A DNA stretch of 10,148 nucleotides from an uncultured Eubacteriales bacterium (GCA_934444695.1 CAKSDF010000061.1:1-10148), one strand, 5' to 3'; shown: positions 1 to 7,186, counted from the first letter of the stretch. Notes: generated from the sequence alone by a model not told the origin. Translations and numbers: made by a program.

Positions 1-678
1 TTCAAGCTTCCCGACGGGACCACCTTGGCTCTTGACCTTTATCTTTCCGACTGCTGTGAGAGGTATTTCGGCTTTAAGCGCATTATGCCGAAAATTATGT
101 CGGCCGACGAATATACATTCGATTATGTGCTTGCAAGCCATGCCCACTACGATCACTTTGATCCCGACAGTGTTCCCACCCTGCTTTCAAACCCCTGCAC
201 AAAGATGCTGGCCGCCTGCGACGTTAAGGTCGAGGCCGAGAGACTGTCGCTCAGAGAAAATCAGATAACCTATCTCAAGGTGGGAGACAGCTTTGAGGGA
301 GAAAACTTCAAGCTGACCGCAGTTCCCTGCGACCACGGCGAGCTTGCTCCCGACGCGCTGGGACTCGTACTTGAAGCCGAGGGCAAGAAGATCTATGTTA
401 TGGGCGATACCTGCTTTAGAGCCGATCTTCTCGAAAACGACTTTATAAAGAACTGCGATCTGCTCATTCTGCCCATTAACGGCGCTTTCGGCAACCTCAA
501 TTCCGAGGAGGCCGCAAAGGTCGTTTCGATTTTGAAGCCTAAGCTTGCCGTCCCCTGCCACTACTGGAATTTTGCCGAGCACGGCGGAGATCCCAATGCT
601 TTTGCCACCATTATGAAGGAAAAATACCCTGAGCATAAATATTTCCTTATGCAAATGGGCGAAAAGATGTACATTTGA
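1..678 (+). CDS. UlaG-like metallo-beta-lactamase-fold hydrolase, 5' end missing
   Basis: The reading frame is open from base 1 and runs 225 codons to a TGA, so the gene starts upstream of the window. The TTG at base 25 lies inside a conserved stretch and is not a credible start. The metal-binding motif HAHYDH (HxHxDH) is at visible residues 47-52. Further likely ligands are H112 in a DHGE motif, D136 in MGDT and H187 in PCHYWNF, the ligand order of this fold. PINGAFGNLNSEEA and the final His region resemble UlaG (L-ascorbate-6-phosphate lactonase) relatives. About 30-50 N-terminal residues are probably absent. It is probably a cytoplasmic zinc or manganese hydrolase acting on a lactone or phosphoester; the actual substrate cannot be told. 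Thirteen bases separate it from the next gene, so it probably shares that transcript. Confidence 0.85.
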   Translation, partial: FKLPDGTTLALDLYLSDCCERYFGFKRIMPKIMSADEYTFDYVLASHAHYDHFDPDSVPTLLSNPCTKMLAACDVKVEAERLSLRENQITYLKVGDSFEGENFKLTAVPCDHGELAPDALGLVLEAEGKKIYVMGDTCFRADLLENDFIKNCDLLILPINGAFGNLNSEEAAKVVSILKPKLAVPCHYWNFAEHGGDPNAFATIMKEKYPEHKYFLMQMGEKMYI

Positions 679-691
679 ACGGAGGAAAAAT

Positions 692-1735
692 ATGAAAGCA
701 CTTGTTGCCGAAGGTCCTCATAAAGCGGCCTTCAGAGATGTTGAGCTTCGTCCCATAAAGGACAACGAGCTTCTCATCAAGGTTAAAAGAGCCGGAATAT
801 GCGCCACCGACAACGCCATTTACACAGGCGATTGTATGTTTGTGCGCGACGGTTCGATAGTTTACCCCTGCCGTTTCGGCCACGAATGGTCGGGCGTCGT
901 GGAGAAGGTCGGAAAGGACGTTAAAGGATTTGCTCCCGGTGACCGTGTAATCTGCGACAACGGCGTTTCCTGCGGCGAATGTGAAGCCTGCAAGGAAGGC
1001 AGATACGACGACTGCGTAAACGTTAAATCGGTCGGTACGGTCAACTGCTGGGACGGCTGCTTTGCCGAATATATGATTATGCCGGTCTATCACGTTTATC
1101 ATATTGCCGACAGTATGAGCTTTGACGCTGCCGCTCTTCTCGAGCCTATCTCCTTTGCTTACGAAGCTTTTAAGCGCACAAAGCTGACAAAGGACAGCAC
1201 GGTTGTCATCACCGGTACCGGCGCCATCGCCATGGGTGCCGTGGCTCTTGCAAAATATTACGGAGCGGGGCAGATCGTCTGCGTCGGAAGAAAAGAGCCT
1301 AAGCTCGCCGTTGCAAAGGATATGGGCGCCACCCACCTTATCAACAACACAAAATGCAACATGCCCGAAGAGGTCAAAAAGATCACAAACGGCAAGGGAG
1401 CAGATCTGCTTATCGAGTCGTCGGGTTCCGAAAGCTGCCTTATCGACTGCATTATGGCAGCCAAAAAGGGCGGCGTTGTGGAAATCCTCGCCTTCTACGA
1501 AAAGCTTATAAACAACCTTCCCATAGACCATATGGCCTTTAATTCCATCGACCTTCACGGATGCGCCGGACACTACGGCAACGCCGAGGCGGTTAAAAAA
1601 ATCTTTGAGACCAAAGACTACGGCCTTGAAAAGATGATCACCCACAGGGTCAAGTTTGACGATTGCCTTGAATTTTTCGAGAATAACGACAAATACCGCA
1701 ACGAAAAAATCAAGGTAATGATAGATTTCGATTAA
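692..1735 (+). CDS. Zinc-dependent medium-chain alcohol/polyol dehydrogenase
   Basis: A 347-residue protein of normal length for the MDR (sorbitol/threonine/butanediol dehydrogenase) superfamily. ATG 692 follows a GGAGGA site at 681-686. The catalytic zinc site is visible as C37 (GICATD), H64-E65 (FGHEW) and E151 (LLEP). The structural zinc lobe has the four cysteines C94, C97, C100 and C108. The Rossmann loop GTGAIAMG (175-182) replaces the last glycine of GxGxxG with alanine. The second strand ends in VGRKEPK, with R200 and no acidic residue, which hints at NADP(H) rather than NAD(H); this is inference. Family members oxidise secondary alcohols, diols or polyols to ketones. In this cluster it would supply the ketone or hydroxyketone used by the downstream TPP complex, as butanediol dehydrogenases do for acetoin dehydrogenase. 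Sorbitol- or threonine-type activity cannot be excluded. Confidence 0.86.
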   Translation: MKALVAEGPHKAAFRDVELRPIKDNELLIKVKRAGICATDNAIYTGDCMFVRDGSIVYPCRFGHEWSGVVEKVGKDVKGFAPGDRVICDNGVSCGECEACKEGRYDDCVNVKSVGTVNCWDGCFAEYMIMPVYHVYHIADSMSFDAAALLEPISFAYEAFKRTKLTKDSTVVITGTGAIAMGAVALAKYYGAGQIVCVGRKEPKLAVAKDMGATHLINNTKCNMPEEVKKITNGKGADLLIESSGSESCLIDCIMAAKKGGVVEILAFYEKLINNLPIDHMAFNSIDLHGCAGHYGNAEAVKKIFETKDYGLEKMITHRVKFDDCLEFFENNDKYRNEKIKVMIDFD

Positions 1736-1742
1736 ATTCATT

Positions 1743-1748
1743 GGAGGA
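1743..1748 (+). promoter_or_regulatory. Shine-Dalgarno GGAGGA for the aldehyde dehydrogenase
   Basis: GGAGGA lies 7 bases before ATG 1756. It sits inside the first codons of a longer frame that would begin at TTG 1741, so it rules out the longer version and sets the start at 1756. Confidence 0.8.
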
Positions 1749-1755
1749 ATATAAA

Positions 1756-3102
1756 ATGATTAACGAAATGATTGAAAAGGCTCGCGCAGCCGCAAAAGAG
1801 CTTGAGAGTTTTTCTCAGGAACAAATCGACGCTATCGTCCGCGAAATCGGAAAAACGGTTTATGACAACGCCGAATACTATGCAAAGCTTGCCGTTGAAG
1901 AGACCCGTATGGGCGTTTATGAAGACAAGATAAACAAGAACAAGGGCAAGGCCCGCATTATCTGGAACAGCCTTAAGGGTAAAAAGTCGGTCGGCGTTAT
2001 CAACCGCGACGAGGATAACTGCATCACCGAGATTGCCCGTCCCGTAGGCGTTGTGGGCGCTATCACCCCCTGCACCAACCCCATCGTTACCCCCATGTGC
2101 AACGCCATGTTTGCTGTTAAGGGCCGCAACCCCATTATCGTTGCTCCCCATCCCCGCGCAAAGAAAGCCAACAAGATCGTTTGCGACGAGATAATCAGAA
2201 GAATCACCGCTTTAGGCGCTCCCGAAAACACCATTCAGTATATCGAAGAGCCCACCTCCGACCTTTCGGCACAGCTTATGCATGCAGTTGACGTAGTGGT
2301 CGCTACCGGCGGAATGGGCATGGTACGCGCCGCATATTCCAGCGGTAAGCCCGCTCTCGGAGTCGGTGCAGGAAACGTTCAGTGCATTGTCGACGAGGGT
2401 ATCGATTATGTCGACGCCGCCAAGAAGATCATTGCCGGCCGTAAATTCGACAACGGCATCATCTGCTCGGGCGAGCAGACCGTCATCGCTCCCGAAAAGG
2501 ACTATGACACCATGATCGAGGCTCTTAAAGCTAACGGCGCATTCTTTATTAACGACGCCGAGACCAAGCAGAAGCTCCGCGACGCCATCTTCCCCGAGGG
2601 CATTATGAACAAGAATCTTGTCGGTCAGAGCGTTGCAAAGATCGCCGAGACTGCCGGAATTGATGTTCCCGCCGACACTCAGGTAATCATTGTCGAAGCC
2701 GACGGCTGCGGCAAGGCCGACCTCTTCTGCAAGGAAAAAATGTGCCCCGTTATTGCTACATTTAAATATAACGGCATTGAGGACGCTCTGCGCATTGCTC
2801 AGGCCAACCTCGATGTTGAAGGACGCGGCCATTCGGTCAGCTTCCACACAAACAACAAAGAGCATGCCGAATTCATCGGCGAGCATGCCACCGTCTGCCG
2901 CGTGCTTATAAACCAGGTCTGCTCGACCTGCAACGGCGGCGCCTTTTCCAACGGCCTCTCCCCCACAACCACCCTCGGCTGCGGTTCTTGGGGCAACAAC
3001 AGCATTTCCGAGAACCTCAACTATCGCTGCTTCCTCAACATCACCCGCGTCGCCTACAACAACGGTAAGGCTCAGCCCTCCGACGATGAGATCTGGGGCT
3101 AA
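1756..3102 (+). CDS. CoA-acylating aldehyde dehydrogenase (SucD/SauS/EutE superfamily)
   Basis: A 448-residue cytoplasmic enzyme expected to convert an aldehyde + CoA + NAD(P)+ to acyl-CoA. The catalytic cysteine is C237 in FDNGIICSGEQTVIAPE. The ITPCTNP (103-109) and SPHPRAKK-like APHPRAKK (130-137) motifs, the ATGGMGMV loop (183-190) and the C-terminal block around LGCGSWGNNS (407-416) are typical of acylating aldehyde dehydrogenases. The C-terminal block looks closest to succinate-semialdehyde or sulfoacetaldehyde dehydrogenases. The alcohol dehydrogenase domain of AdhE is absent. The N-terminus starts directly with the catalytic-domain helix, so there is no microcompartment-targeting extension. 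It carries 14 cysteines, including a CSTC pair at 389-392, which fits an anaerobic cell. Next to a CoA ligase it would provide aldehyde-to-acid conversion with ATP formation. Acetaldehyde is the default substrate; sulfoacetaldehyde, succinate semialdehyde and glycolaldehyde are alternatives. Confidence 0.85.
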   Translation: MINEMIEKARAAAKELESFSQEQIDAIVREIGKTVYDNAEYYAKLAVEETRMGVYEDKINKNKGKARIIWNSLKGKKSVGVINRDEDNCITEIARPVGVVGAITPCTNPIVTPMCNAMFAVKGRNPIIVAPHPRAKKANKIVCDEIIRRITALGAPENTIQYIEEPTSDLSAQLMHAVDVVVATGGMGMVRAAYSSGKPALGVGAGNVQCIVDEGIDYVDAAKKIIAGRKFDNGIICSGEQTVIAPEKDYDTMIEALKANGAFFINDAETKQKLRDAIFPEGIMNKNLVGQSVAKIAETAGIDVPADTQVIIVEADGCGKADLFCKEKMCPVIATFKYNGIEDALRIAQANLDVEGRGHSVSFHTNNKEHAEFIGEHATVCRVLINQVCSTCNGGAFSNGLSPTTTLGCGSWGNNSISENLNYRCFLNITRVAYNNGKAQPSDDEIWG

Positions 3103-3147
3103 GGATTACAAGCCTCAAAGGTTTTTAACCCGATTTCTAAAGCATAT

Positions 3148-3178
3148 GCGGGAAACGGCTCTTCCCTTTCCCGCTTTT
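3148..3178 (+). terminator. Intrinsic terminator-like hairpin after the aldehyde dehydrogenase
   Basis: A perfect 8-bp inverted repeat has GCGGGAAA at 3148-3155 and TTTCCCGC at 3167-3174, with an 11-base loop, followed by TTTT (3175-3178). It ends immediately before the AAAGGA ribosome site of the next gene, within a 92-base gap. The U-run is short, so it may be a partial terminator that sets the ratio between the upstream dehydrogenases and the downstream genes rather than a full stop. Confidence 0.68.
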
Positions 3179-3194
3179 GAAAGGAAAACATACT

Positions 3195-4331
3195 ATGAAT
3201 TTAATGGAATATAAAGCCCGCGAGCTTTTTGCCGAAGCGGGACTTCCCGTTCCTACCGGTTTTACGGTCGATTCCATCGAGGAACTGGAACAAATGGAAA
3301 TTCCCATCCCTGCCGTTGTTAAGGCTCAAGTCGAGACCGGCGGACGCGGAAAACTGGGCGGCGTTAAACTTGCCGACACCCGCGAGGAGGCTATTGCCCA
3401 CGCAAAGAACATTCTCGGAATGGACATCAAGGGCCACATTGTTAAAAAGCTTATGATAGTCAAAAAGACCGAGATCAAGAGCGAAATGTACCTGTCGGTT
3501 ATGCTCGACCGCAACACCAAGCACCACATCATCATCTTCTCCCCCTGCGGAGGAATGGACATCGAGCAGACCGCCAAGACCGCTCCCGAAAAGATTTTCA
3601 AAATGCCTATCGATCCGCTGCTCGGATATCTTCCCGAGGACGGATATTACCTCGGAAGCAAGGCGGGACTTACCTTCCCCCAGTGCAAACAGCTTTCCAA
3701 AATCATTGCTCAGCTTTATGCACTTTGCAAAAAGCGCTACTGCACACTGACCGAAATTAACCCCCTTGTTGTCAATGACGAGGACAACCTTGTTGCCATT
3801 GATGCAAAGGTCGTTATCGACGACAGCGGCGTTGCCTTCCAGCCCGACCTGATGGAGCTTAAGAAGGAAAGTATGACCGAAGAGCTTGTTAAAGAAGCCG
3901 ACAGCTTCAACTTCCTTTACATTCCCTGCGATCCCGAAGGCGACGTTGTTGTTATGAGCAACGGCTCGGGAATGCTTATGTCCTGCATCGACCACCTTGC
4001 AAGAAAGGGACGCAAGGTCGCGGCAGTTCTCGATCTGGGCGGCGGCGCCACAAGCGACCGTATCCGTCACGCCGTGAGAATTCTTTTCTCGACCCCCGGC
4101 GCAAAGCAGCTTTTCATCAATATTTTCGGCGGAATTACCCGCTGCGATGAGGTTGCCGGCGGAATCCATCTTGCCGTTACCGAGGATGGAGTTACCCACC
4201 CTGTGGTCGTTCGTTTTGAAGGAACCAACAAGGACAAGGGTCTCGAAATCATTCACGATCTTACCAACGTAATCTACGCCGACGGACTTATCTCGGGCGT
4301 TGACGCAATCGTAAACGGAGGTGCACAATAA
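3195..4331 (+). CDS. ADP-forming acyl-CoA ligase beta subunit (SucC-like)
   Basis: A 378-residue protein, close to the roughly 388 of E. coli SucC. The ATG at 3195 follows AAAGGA by about 8 bases; an in-frame TTG at 3177 falls in the terminator's T run and is rejected. The N-terminal ATP-grasp region includes GGRGKLGGVK (49-58). Metal ligands N189 in EINPLVV and D203 in DAKVV keep the 14-residue spacing of N199/D213 in E. coli SucC. The C-terminal ligase domain shows NGSGM (256-260), LGGGAT (281-286) and NIFGGITRCD (309-318). The family couples acyl-CoA + ADP + Pi to acid + CoA + ATP. The motif usually STEGGVEIE reads SPCGGMDIE, with C118 at the glutamate position, so the acyl group need not be succinyl. 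No other citric-acid-cycle gene is nearby; the neighbours suggest an acid-releasing, ATP-yielding role. The stop overlaps the alpha-subunit start by one base. Confidence 0.88.
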   Translation: MNLMEYKARELFAEAGLPVPTGFTVDSIEELEQMEIPIPAVVKAQVETGGRGKLGGVKLADTREEAIAHAKNILGMDIKGHIVKKLMIVKKTEIKSEMYLSVMLDRNTKHHIIIFSPCGGMDIEQTAKTAPEKIFKMPIDPLLGYLPEDGYYLGSKAGLTFPQCKQLSKIIAQLYALCKKRYCTLTEINPLVVNDEDNLVAIDAKVVIDDSGVAFQPDLMELKKESMTEELVKEADSFNFLYIPCDPEGDVVVMSNGSGMLMSCIDHLARKGRKVAAVLDLGGGATSDRIRHAVRILFSTPGAKQLFINIFGGITRCDEVAGGIHLAVTEDGVTHPVVVRFEGTNKDKGLEIIHDLTNVIYADGLISGVDAIVNGGAQ

Positions 4332-5206
4332 TGAGCGTACTGGTAGATGAAAACACAAGATTGCTCGTTCAGGGCATCACCGGAAGAGAAGGTACCTTCC
4401 ACACCGAGCAGATGCTGGCATACGGCACCAAGGTGGTCGGCGGAGTTACCCCCGGAAAGGGCGGTCAGGAGGTTCTCGGCGTTCCGGTATTCAATACCGT
4501 TAAGGAAGCCGTTGAAAAGACCGGCGCAAACGCCACCGTCATTTTCGTTCCCGCAAAATTCACAAAACAGAGCGCAATGGAAGCCATCAGAGCAGGCCTT
4601 AAGCTTGTCATAACCATTGCCGAGCACGTTCCGGTTCAGGATATGCTTGAGGTTTATCATGTGGGCAAATATTACGGCGCAACCGTAATCGGCCCCAACT
4701 CCTTCGGCGTCATTTCCCCCGGCAAGAGCAAAGCCGGATTTATGGCCCACCGTATCTTCCTTCCCGGAAATGTGGGCATTATGTCCAGAAGCGCCACAAA
4801 CTGCTATGAGACGGTATTTATGATGTCAAACGCCGGTATCGGTCAGAGCACCTGCATTGGCGTGGGCGGAGATATGATCCCCGGTTCGACCTTTGTCGAG
4901 CTTCTTCCCCTCTTTGAAAACGATCCCGAAACCAAGGCTCTCGTGCTCATCGGCGAGATCGGCGGAGACGAGGAAGAAAAGGTGGCCGCCGCAATGAAGG
5001 CCGGCGTGTTCACAAAGCCCGTCGTGGCTTGCATCGCCGGTAAAAATGCTCCCAAGGGCAGAAGCATGGGTCACGCCGGAGCAATCGTCGGTGCCGACGG
5101 CTCGGGCAGCGCTCAGAACAAGGAAAAGGTTCTCAGCGAGGCCGGCGCACACATCGCCGACACCACCACCCACATTGTAGAAATTCTTAAAACCATTAAA
5201 TATTAA
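4331..5206 (+). CDS. ADP-forming acyl-CoA ligase alpha subunit (SucD-like)
   Basis: 291 residues, the usual length of the SucD alpha subunit. Its ATG overlaps the beta-subunit stop in TAATG, so translation is probably coupled to give equal subunits. The N-terminal CoA-binding fold has QGITGREGTFH (14-24) and VTPGKGG (39-45). The phosphorylated histidine is H248 in SMGHAGAI, and the partner glutamate is E209 in LIGEIGG. QSTCIGVGGDMIPG (172-185) is canonical. Two normally conserved active-site-side motifs are altered: GPN[C/T]PG reads GPNSFG (121-126) and SRSGTL reads SRSATN (152-157). The enzyme looks catalytically intact but may have a changed acyl pocket. Candidates are acetate, propionate or a functionalised acid such as sulfoacetate; ordinary succinyl-CoA synthetase activity remains possible. 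Confidence 0.88.
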   Translation: MSVLVDENTRLLVQGITGREGTFHTEQMLAYGTKVVGGVTPGKGGQEVLGVPVFNTVKEAVEKTGANATVIFVPAKFTKQSAMEAIRAGLKLVITIAEHVPVQDMLEVYHVGKYYGATVIGPNSFGVISPGKSKAGFMAHRIFLPGNVGIMSRSATNCYETVFMMSNAGIGQSTCIGVGGDMIPGSTFVELLPLFENDPETKALVLIGEIGGDEEEKVAAAMKAGVFTKPVVACIAGKNAPKGRSMGHAGAIVGADGSGSAQNKEKVLSEAGAHIADTTTHIVEILKTIKY

Positions 5207-5207
5207 A

Positions 5208-5211
5208 AGGG
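5208..5211 (+). promoter_or_regulatory. AGGG ribosome site favouring the E1-alpha start at 5221
   Basis: The only purine-rich site in the 14-base gap lies 9 bases before ATG 5221. It is essentially touching the in-frame ATG 5212, which therefore has no usable spacing. The downstream ATG is the likely start. Confidence 0.55.
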
Positions 5212-5220
5212 ATGAAAACT

Positions 5221-6186
5221 ATGGATAAAAAACAATTGTGTCATATCTACTACACAATGAACCTTATCCGGGATTTTGAAAACCAGTCGCTCAAATTCTT
5301 TGAGGAAAACGTGCTCAGAGGCTCGGTTCATCTTTGTGTAGGTGAGGAAGCCGTTCCTGCCACCGTTTGCGAGCTGCTTAATCCCGACGATTACATTGCC
5401 AGTACCCACCGCGGTCACGGTCACTGCCTTGCAAAGGGTGCCGATCCCGGAAAGGCTCTTGCCGAGCTTATGGGTAAAGAGGACGGATACTGCAAAGGCC
5501 GCGGAGGCTCAATGCATATTGCCGATGTGGATGCAGGTAACCTTGGCGCTAACGCCATCGTTGCAGGCGGCGTGCCCATCGCCGTAGGCGCCGCTCTCGC
5601 CAGCAAAATGCAGAACAACGGTAAGGTCGCCATTTCCTTCTTCGGAGACGGTGCAACCAACGAAGGTGTTTTCCACGAATCGCTTAACCTTGCCGCCGTT
5701 TGGAAGCTGCCGGTAGTATTCGTTTGCGAAAACAACGGATACGGCATAAGCGTTCCCCAGTGGCAGAGCACTGCCGTTAAGGATATCTCGGTCCGCGCAA
5801 AGGCATACGACATTCCCGGCGTAACCGTCGACGGAAACGACGTTGAAGCCATCGCAAAGGCCGCCAAAAAGGCTATCGACCGCGCAAGAAAGGGCGAAGG
5901 CCCCACTCTCATCGAGTGCAAAACCTACCGTATCTACGGTCACTGGACCGGAGATCCCACCCCCTACCGTACCCGCGAAGAGGTTGAGGAGTGGAAGAAG
6001 AAGGATCCCATCAAGAGACTGCGCAAGGTTCTTGAAGCCGACGGCGTAAAGGCTGCCGAGCTTGACAAGATCGAGCAGGACGCCGCCGATGCCATCGCAA
6101 AGGCTGCAGAATTTGCACTTAACAGTCCCGAGCCTGATCCCAATACCGTTCTTGACGGAGTTTTTTATGAGGAGGCTGACGCATAA
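5221..6186 (+). CDS. TPP-dependent 2-oxoacid/acetoin dehydrogenase E1 component, alpha subunit (AcoA-like)
   Basis: 321 residues, the usual size for E1-alpha of heterotetrameric E1 enzymes. HRGHGHCLAKG (63-73) and CKGRGGSMHI (91-100) are strongly reminiscent of acetoin dehydrogenase AcoA. The thiamine-diphosphate motif runs from GDG (142-144) to NN (171-172). E1 decarboxylates a 2-oxo acid or cleaves an acyloin and passes the acyl group to lipoyl-E2. Acetoin dehydrogenase converts acetoin + CoA + NAD+ to acetyl-CoA + acetaldehyde + NADH. The stretch GHWTGDPTPYRTREE (240-254) looks more like the general pyruvate/branched-chain type than the GHFEGD form I associate with AcoA, so the substrate is unresolved. 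Anaerobes normally oxidise pyruvate with a ferredoxin oxidoreductase, and an acylating aldehyde dehydrogenase is adjacent; both favour an acyloin. The stop overlaps the E1-beta start in TAATG. Confidence 0.85.
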   Translation: MDKKQLCHIYYTMNLIRDFENQSLKFFEENVLRGSVHLCVGEEAVPATVCELLNPDDYIASTHRGHGHCLAKGADPGKALAELMGKEDGYCKGRGGSMHIADVDAGNLGANAIVAGGVPIAVGAALASKMQNNGKVAISFFGDGATNEGVFHESLNLAAVWKLPVVFVCENNGYGISVPQWQSTAVKDISVRAKAYDIPGVTVDGNDVEAIAKAAKKAIDRARKGEGPTLIECKTYRIYGHWTGDPTPYRTREEVEEWKKKDPIKRLRKVLEADGVKAAELDKIEQDAADAIAKAAEFALNSPEPDPNTVLDGVFYEEADA

Positions 6187-7166
6187 TGAGCAAGAAGAGT
6201 TATGTTCAGGCTATAAGAGACGTCATGGCCGAAGAAATGCGTCGTGACGAAAAGGTTTTCGTAATGGGCGAGGACATTGAGGTTCTCGGAGGTATTTTCG
6301 GCGCAACAAGAGGTCTTGCCGATGAATTCGGTGCAGACAGAGTTCGCAACACCCCCATTTCCGAAGCCGGATTCATAAGCGCCGGACTCGGTGCCGCCTG
6401 TGCCGGTATGCGCCCCATTGTCGAGCTTATGTATATGGACTTTTCCCTTGTAGCCGCCGATTCGATAATCAATCAGGTTGCCAAAACCAGATATATTTTC
6501 GGCGGAAAAGCAAAGGTTCCGCTTGTAATCAGAGGACAGCAGGGAGTCGGCCGCGGAAATGCCGCCACCCATTCCCAGAGTCTTGAGACCCTCTTTATGC
6601 ACTTCCCCGGTCTTAAGGTTGCAATGCCCTCCACCGCCGAGGATGCAGCCGGCCTTCTCCGCACTGCCATCCGCGACGACAACCCCACCATTTTCATTGA
6701 GCACAAGGCTCTTTACACCCAGAAATCCGAGGTTCCCGATGATCCCGAGTTTATGATTCCCTGGGGCAAGGGCAGAGTTTTCAGAGAAGGTAAGGATTGC
6801 ACCATCATCGCAACCCACACCTATGTTAAGAAGTCTCTCGACGCCGCCGAAGAGCTTGCCAAAGAGGGCATCGACTGCGAGGTCATCGACCCCCGTACAC
6901 TCGTTCCGCTGGACATCGACCTGCTTTCAAGCTCGGTCAAAAAGACCGGCAGATGCGTTGTTGTTCACGAGGCTCACCGCACCTGCGGCGTAGGCGCCGA
7001 AATTTCTTCCCAGCTTTACGAGCAGGCATTCTGCTATCTTGATGCTCCTATCGAGCGCCTCGGTGCAAAGCAGTGCCCCCTGCCCTTCAACCTCGGCCTT
7101 GAAAACGCCGTTGTTCCTCAGCCCGAAGACATTATAAACGCCGTTAAACGCACCCTTTATAAATAA
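6186..7166 (+). CDS. TPP-dependent 2-oxoacid/acetoin dehydrogenase E1 component, beta subunit (AcoB-like)
   Basis: 326 residues, standard for E1-beta. The N-terminal pyrimidine-binding domain contains GEDIEVLGGIFGATRGL (28-44). E60 in TPISEAG is the conserved glutamate that activates thiamine diphosphate in this family. H129 in ATHSQSLE is the conserved active-site histidine region. MDFSLVAADSIINQVAK (84-100) and GQQGVGRG (117-124) are family motifs, and a C-terminal transketolase-like domain follows with VIDPRTLVPLD (233-243) and VVVHEAHRTCG (258-268). It forms the alpha2-beta2 E1 with the preceding gene, to which it is coupled by a one-base overlap. Sequence alone does not separate acetoin from pyruvate use. 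The subunit appears complete with no missing catalytic residue. Confidence 0.87.
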   Translation: MSKKSYVQAIRDVMAEEMRRDEKVFVMGEDIEVLGGIFGATRGLADEFGADRVRNTPISEAGFISAGLGAACAGMRPIVELMYMDFSLVAADSIINQVAKTRYIFGGKAKVPLVIRGQQGVGRGNAATHSQSLETLFMHFPGLKVAMPSTAEDAAGLLRTAIRDDNPTIFIEHKALYTQKSEVPDDPEFMIPWGKGRVFREGKDCTIIATHTYVKKSLDAAEELAKEGIDCEVIDPRTLVPLDIDLLSSSVKKTGRCVVVHEAHRTCGVGAEISSQLYEQAFCYLDAPIERLGAKQCPLPFNLGLENAVVPQPEDIINAVKRTLYK

Positions 7167-7186
7167 TTCGGAAAGGAAGACTTCAA

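Noticed and set aside
647..1741. 364-codon minus-strand open frame opposite the alcohol dehydrogenase
   Set aside because: It lies fully antisense to a gene with clear zinc and Rossmann motifs, has no recognisable domain, and is expected from the codon bias of the plus-strand gene.
1741..1755. TTG start for the aldehyde dehydrogenase
   Set aside because: It would place the GGAGGA ribosome site inside the coding sequence; ATG 1756 has ideal spacing.
1756..3102. Bacterial microcompartment (Eut/Pdu-type) aldehyde dehydrogenase
   Set aside because: There is no N-terminal encapsulation peptide and no shell-protein gene in the window.
3177..3194. TTG start for the ligase beta subunit
   Set aside because: The TTG lies in the T run of the terminator-like hairpin with no ribosome site ahead of it; ATG 3195 follows AAAGGA and begins the family-typical MNLMEYKARELF.
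3201..4358. 385-codon minus-strand open frame opposite the ligase beta gene
   Set aside because: It mirrors a confidently identified SucC-like gene and shows no motif of its own; it is a codon-bias shadow.
3195..5206. Citric-acid-cycle succinyl-CoA synthetase operon
   Set aside because: No 2-oxoglutarate dehydrogenase, malate dehydrogenase or other cycle gene accompanies it, and motifs in both subunits deviate. It cannot be excluded biochemically.
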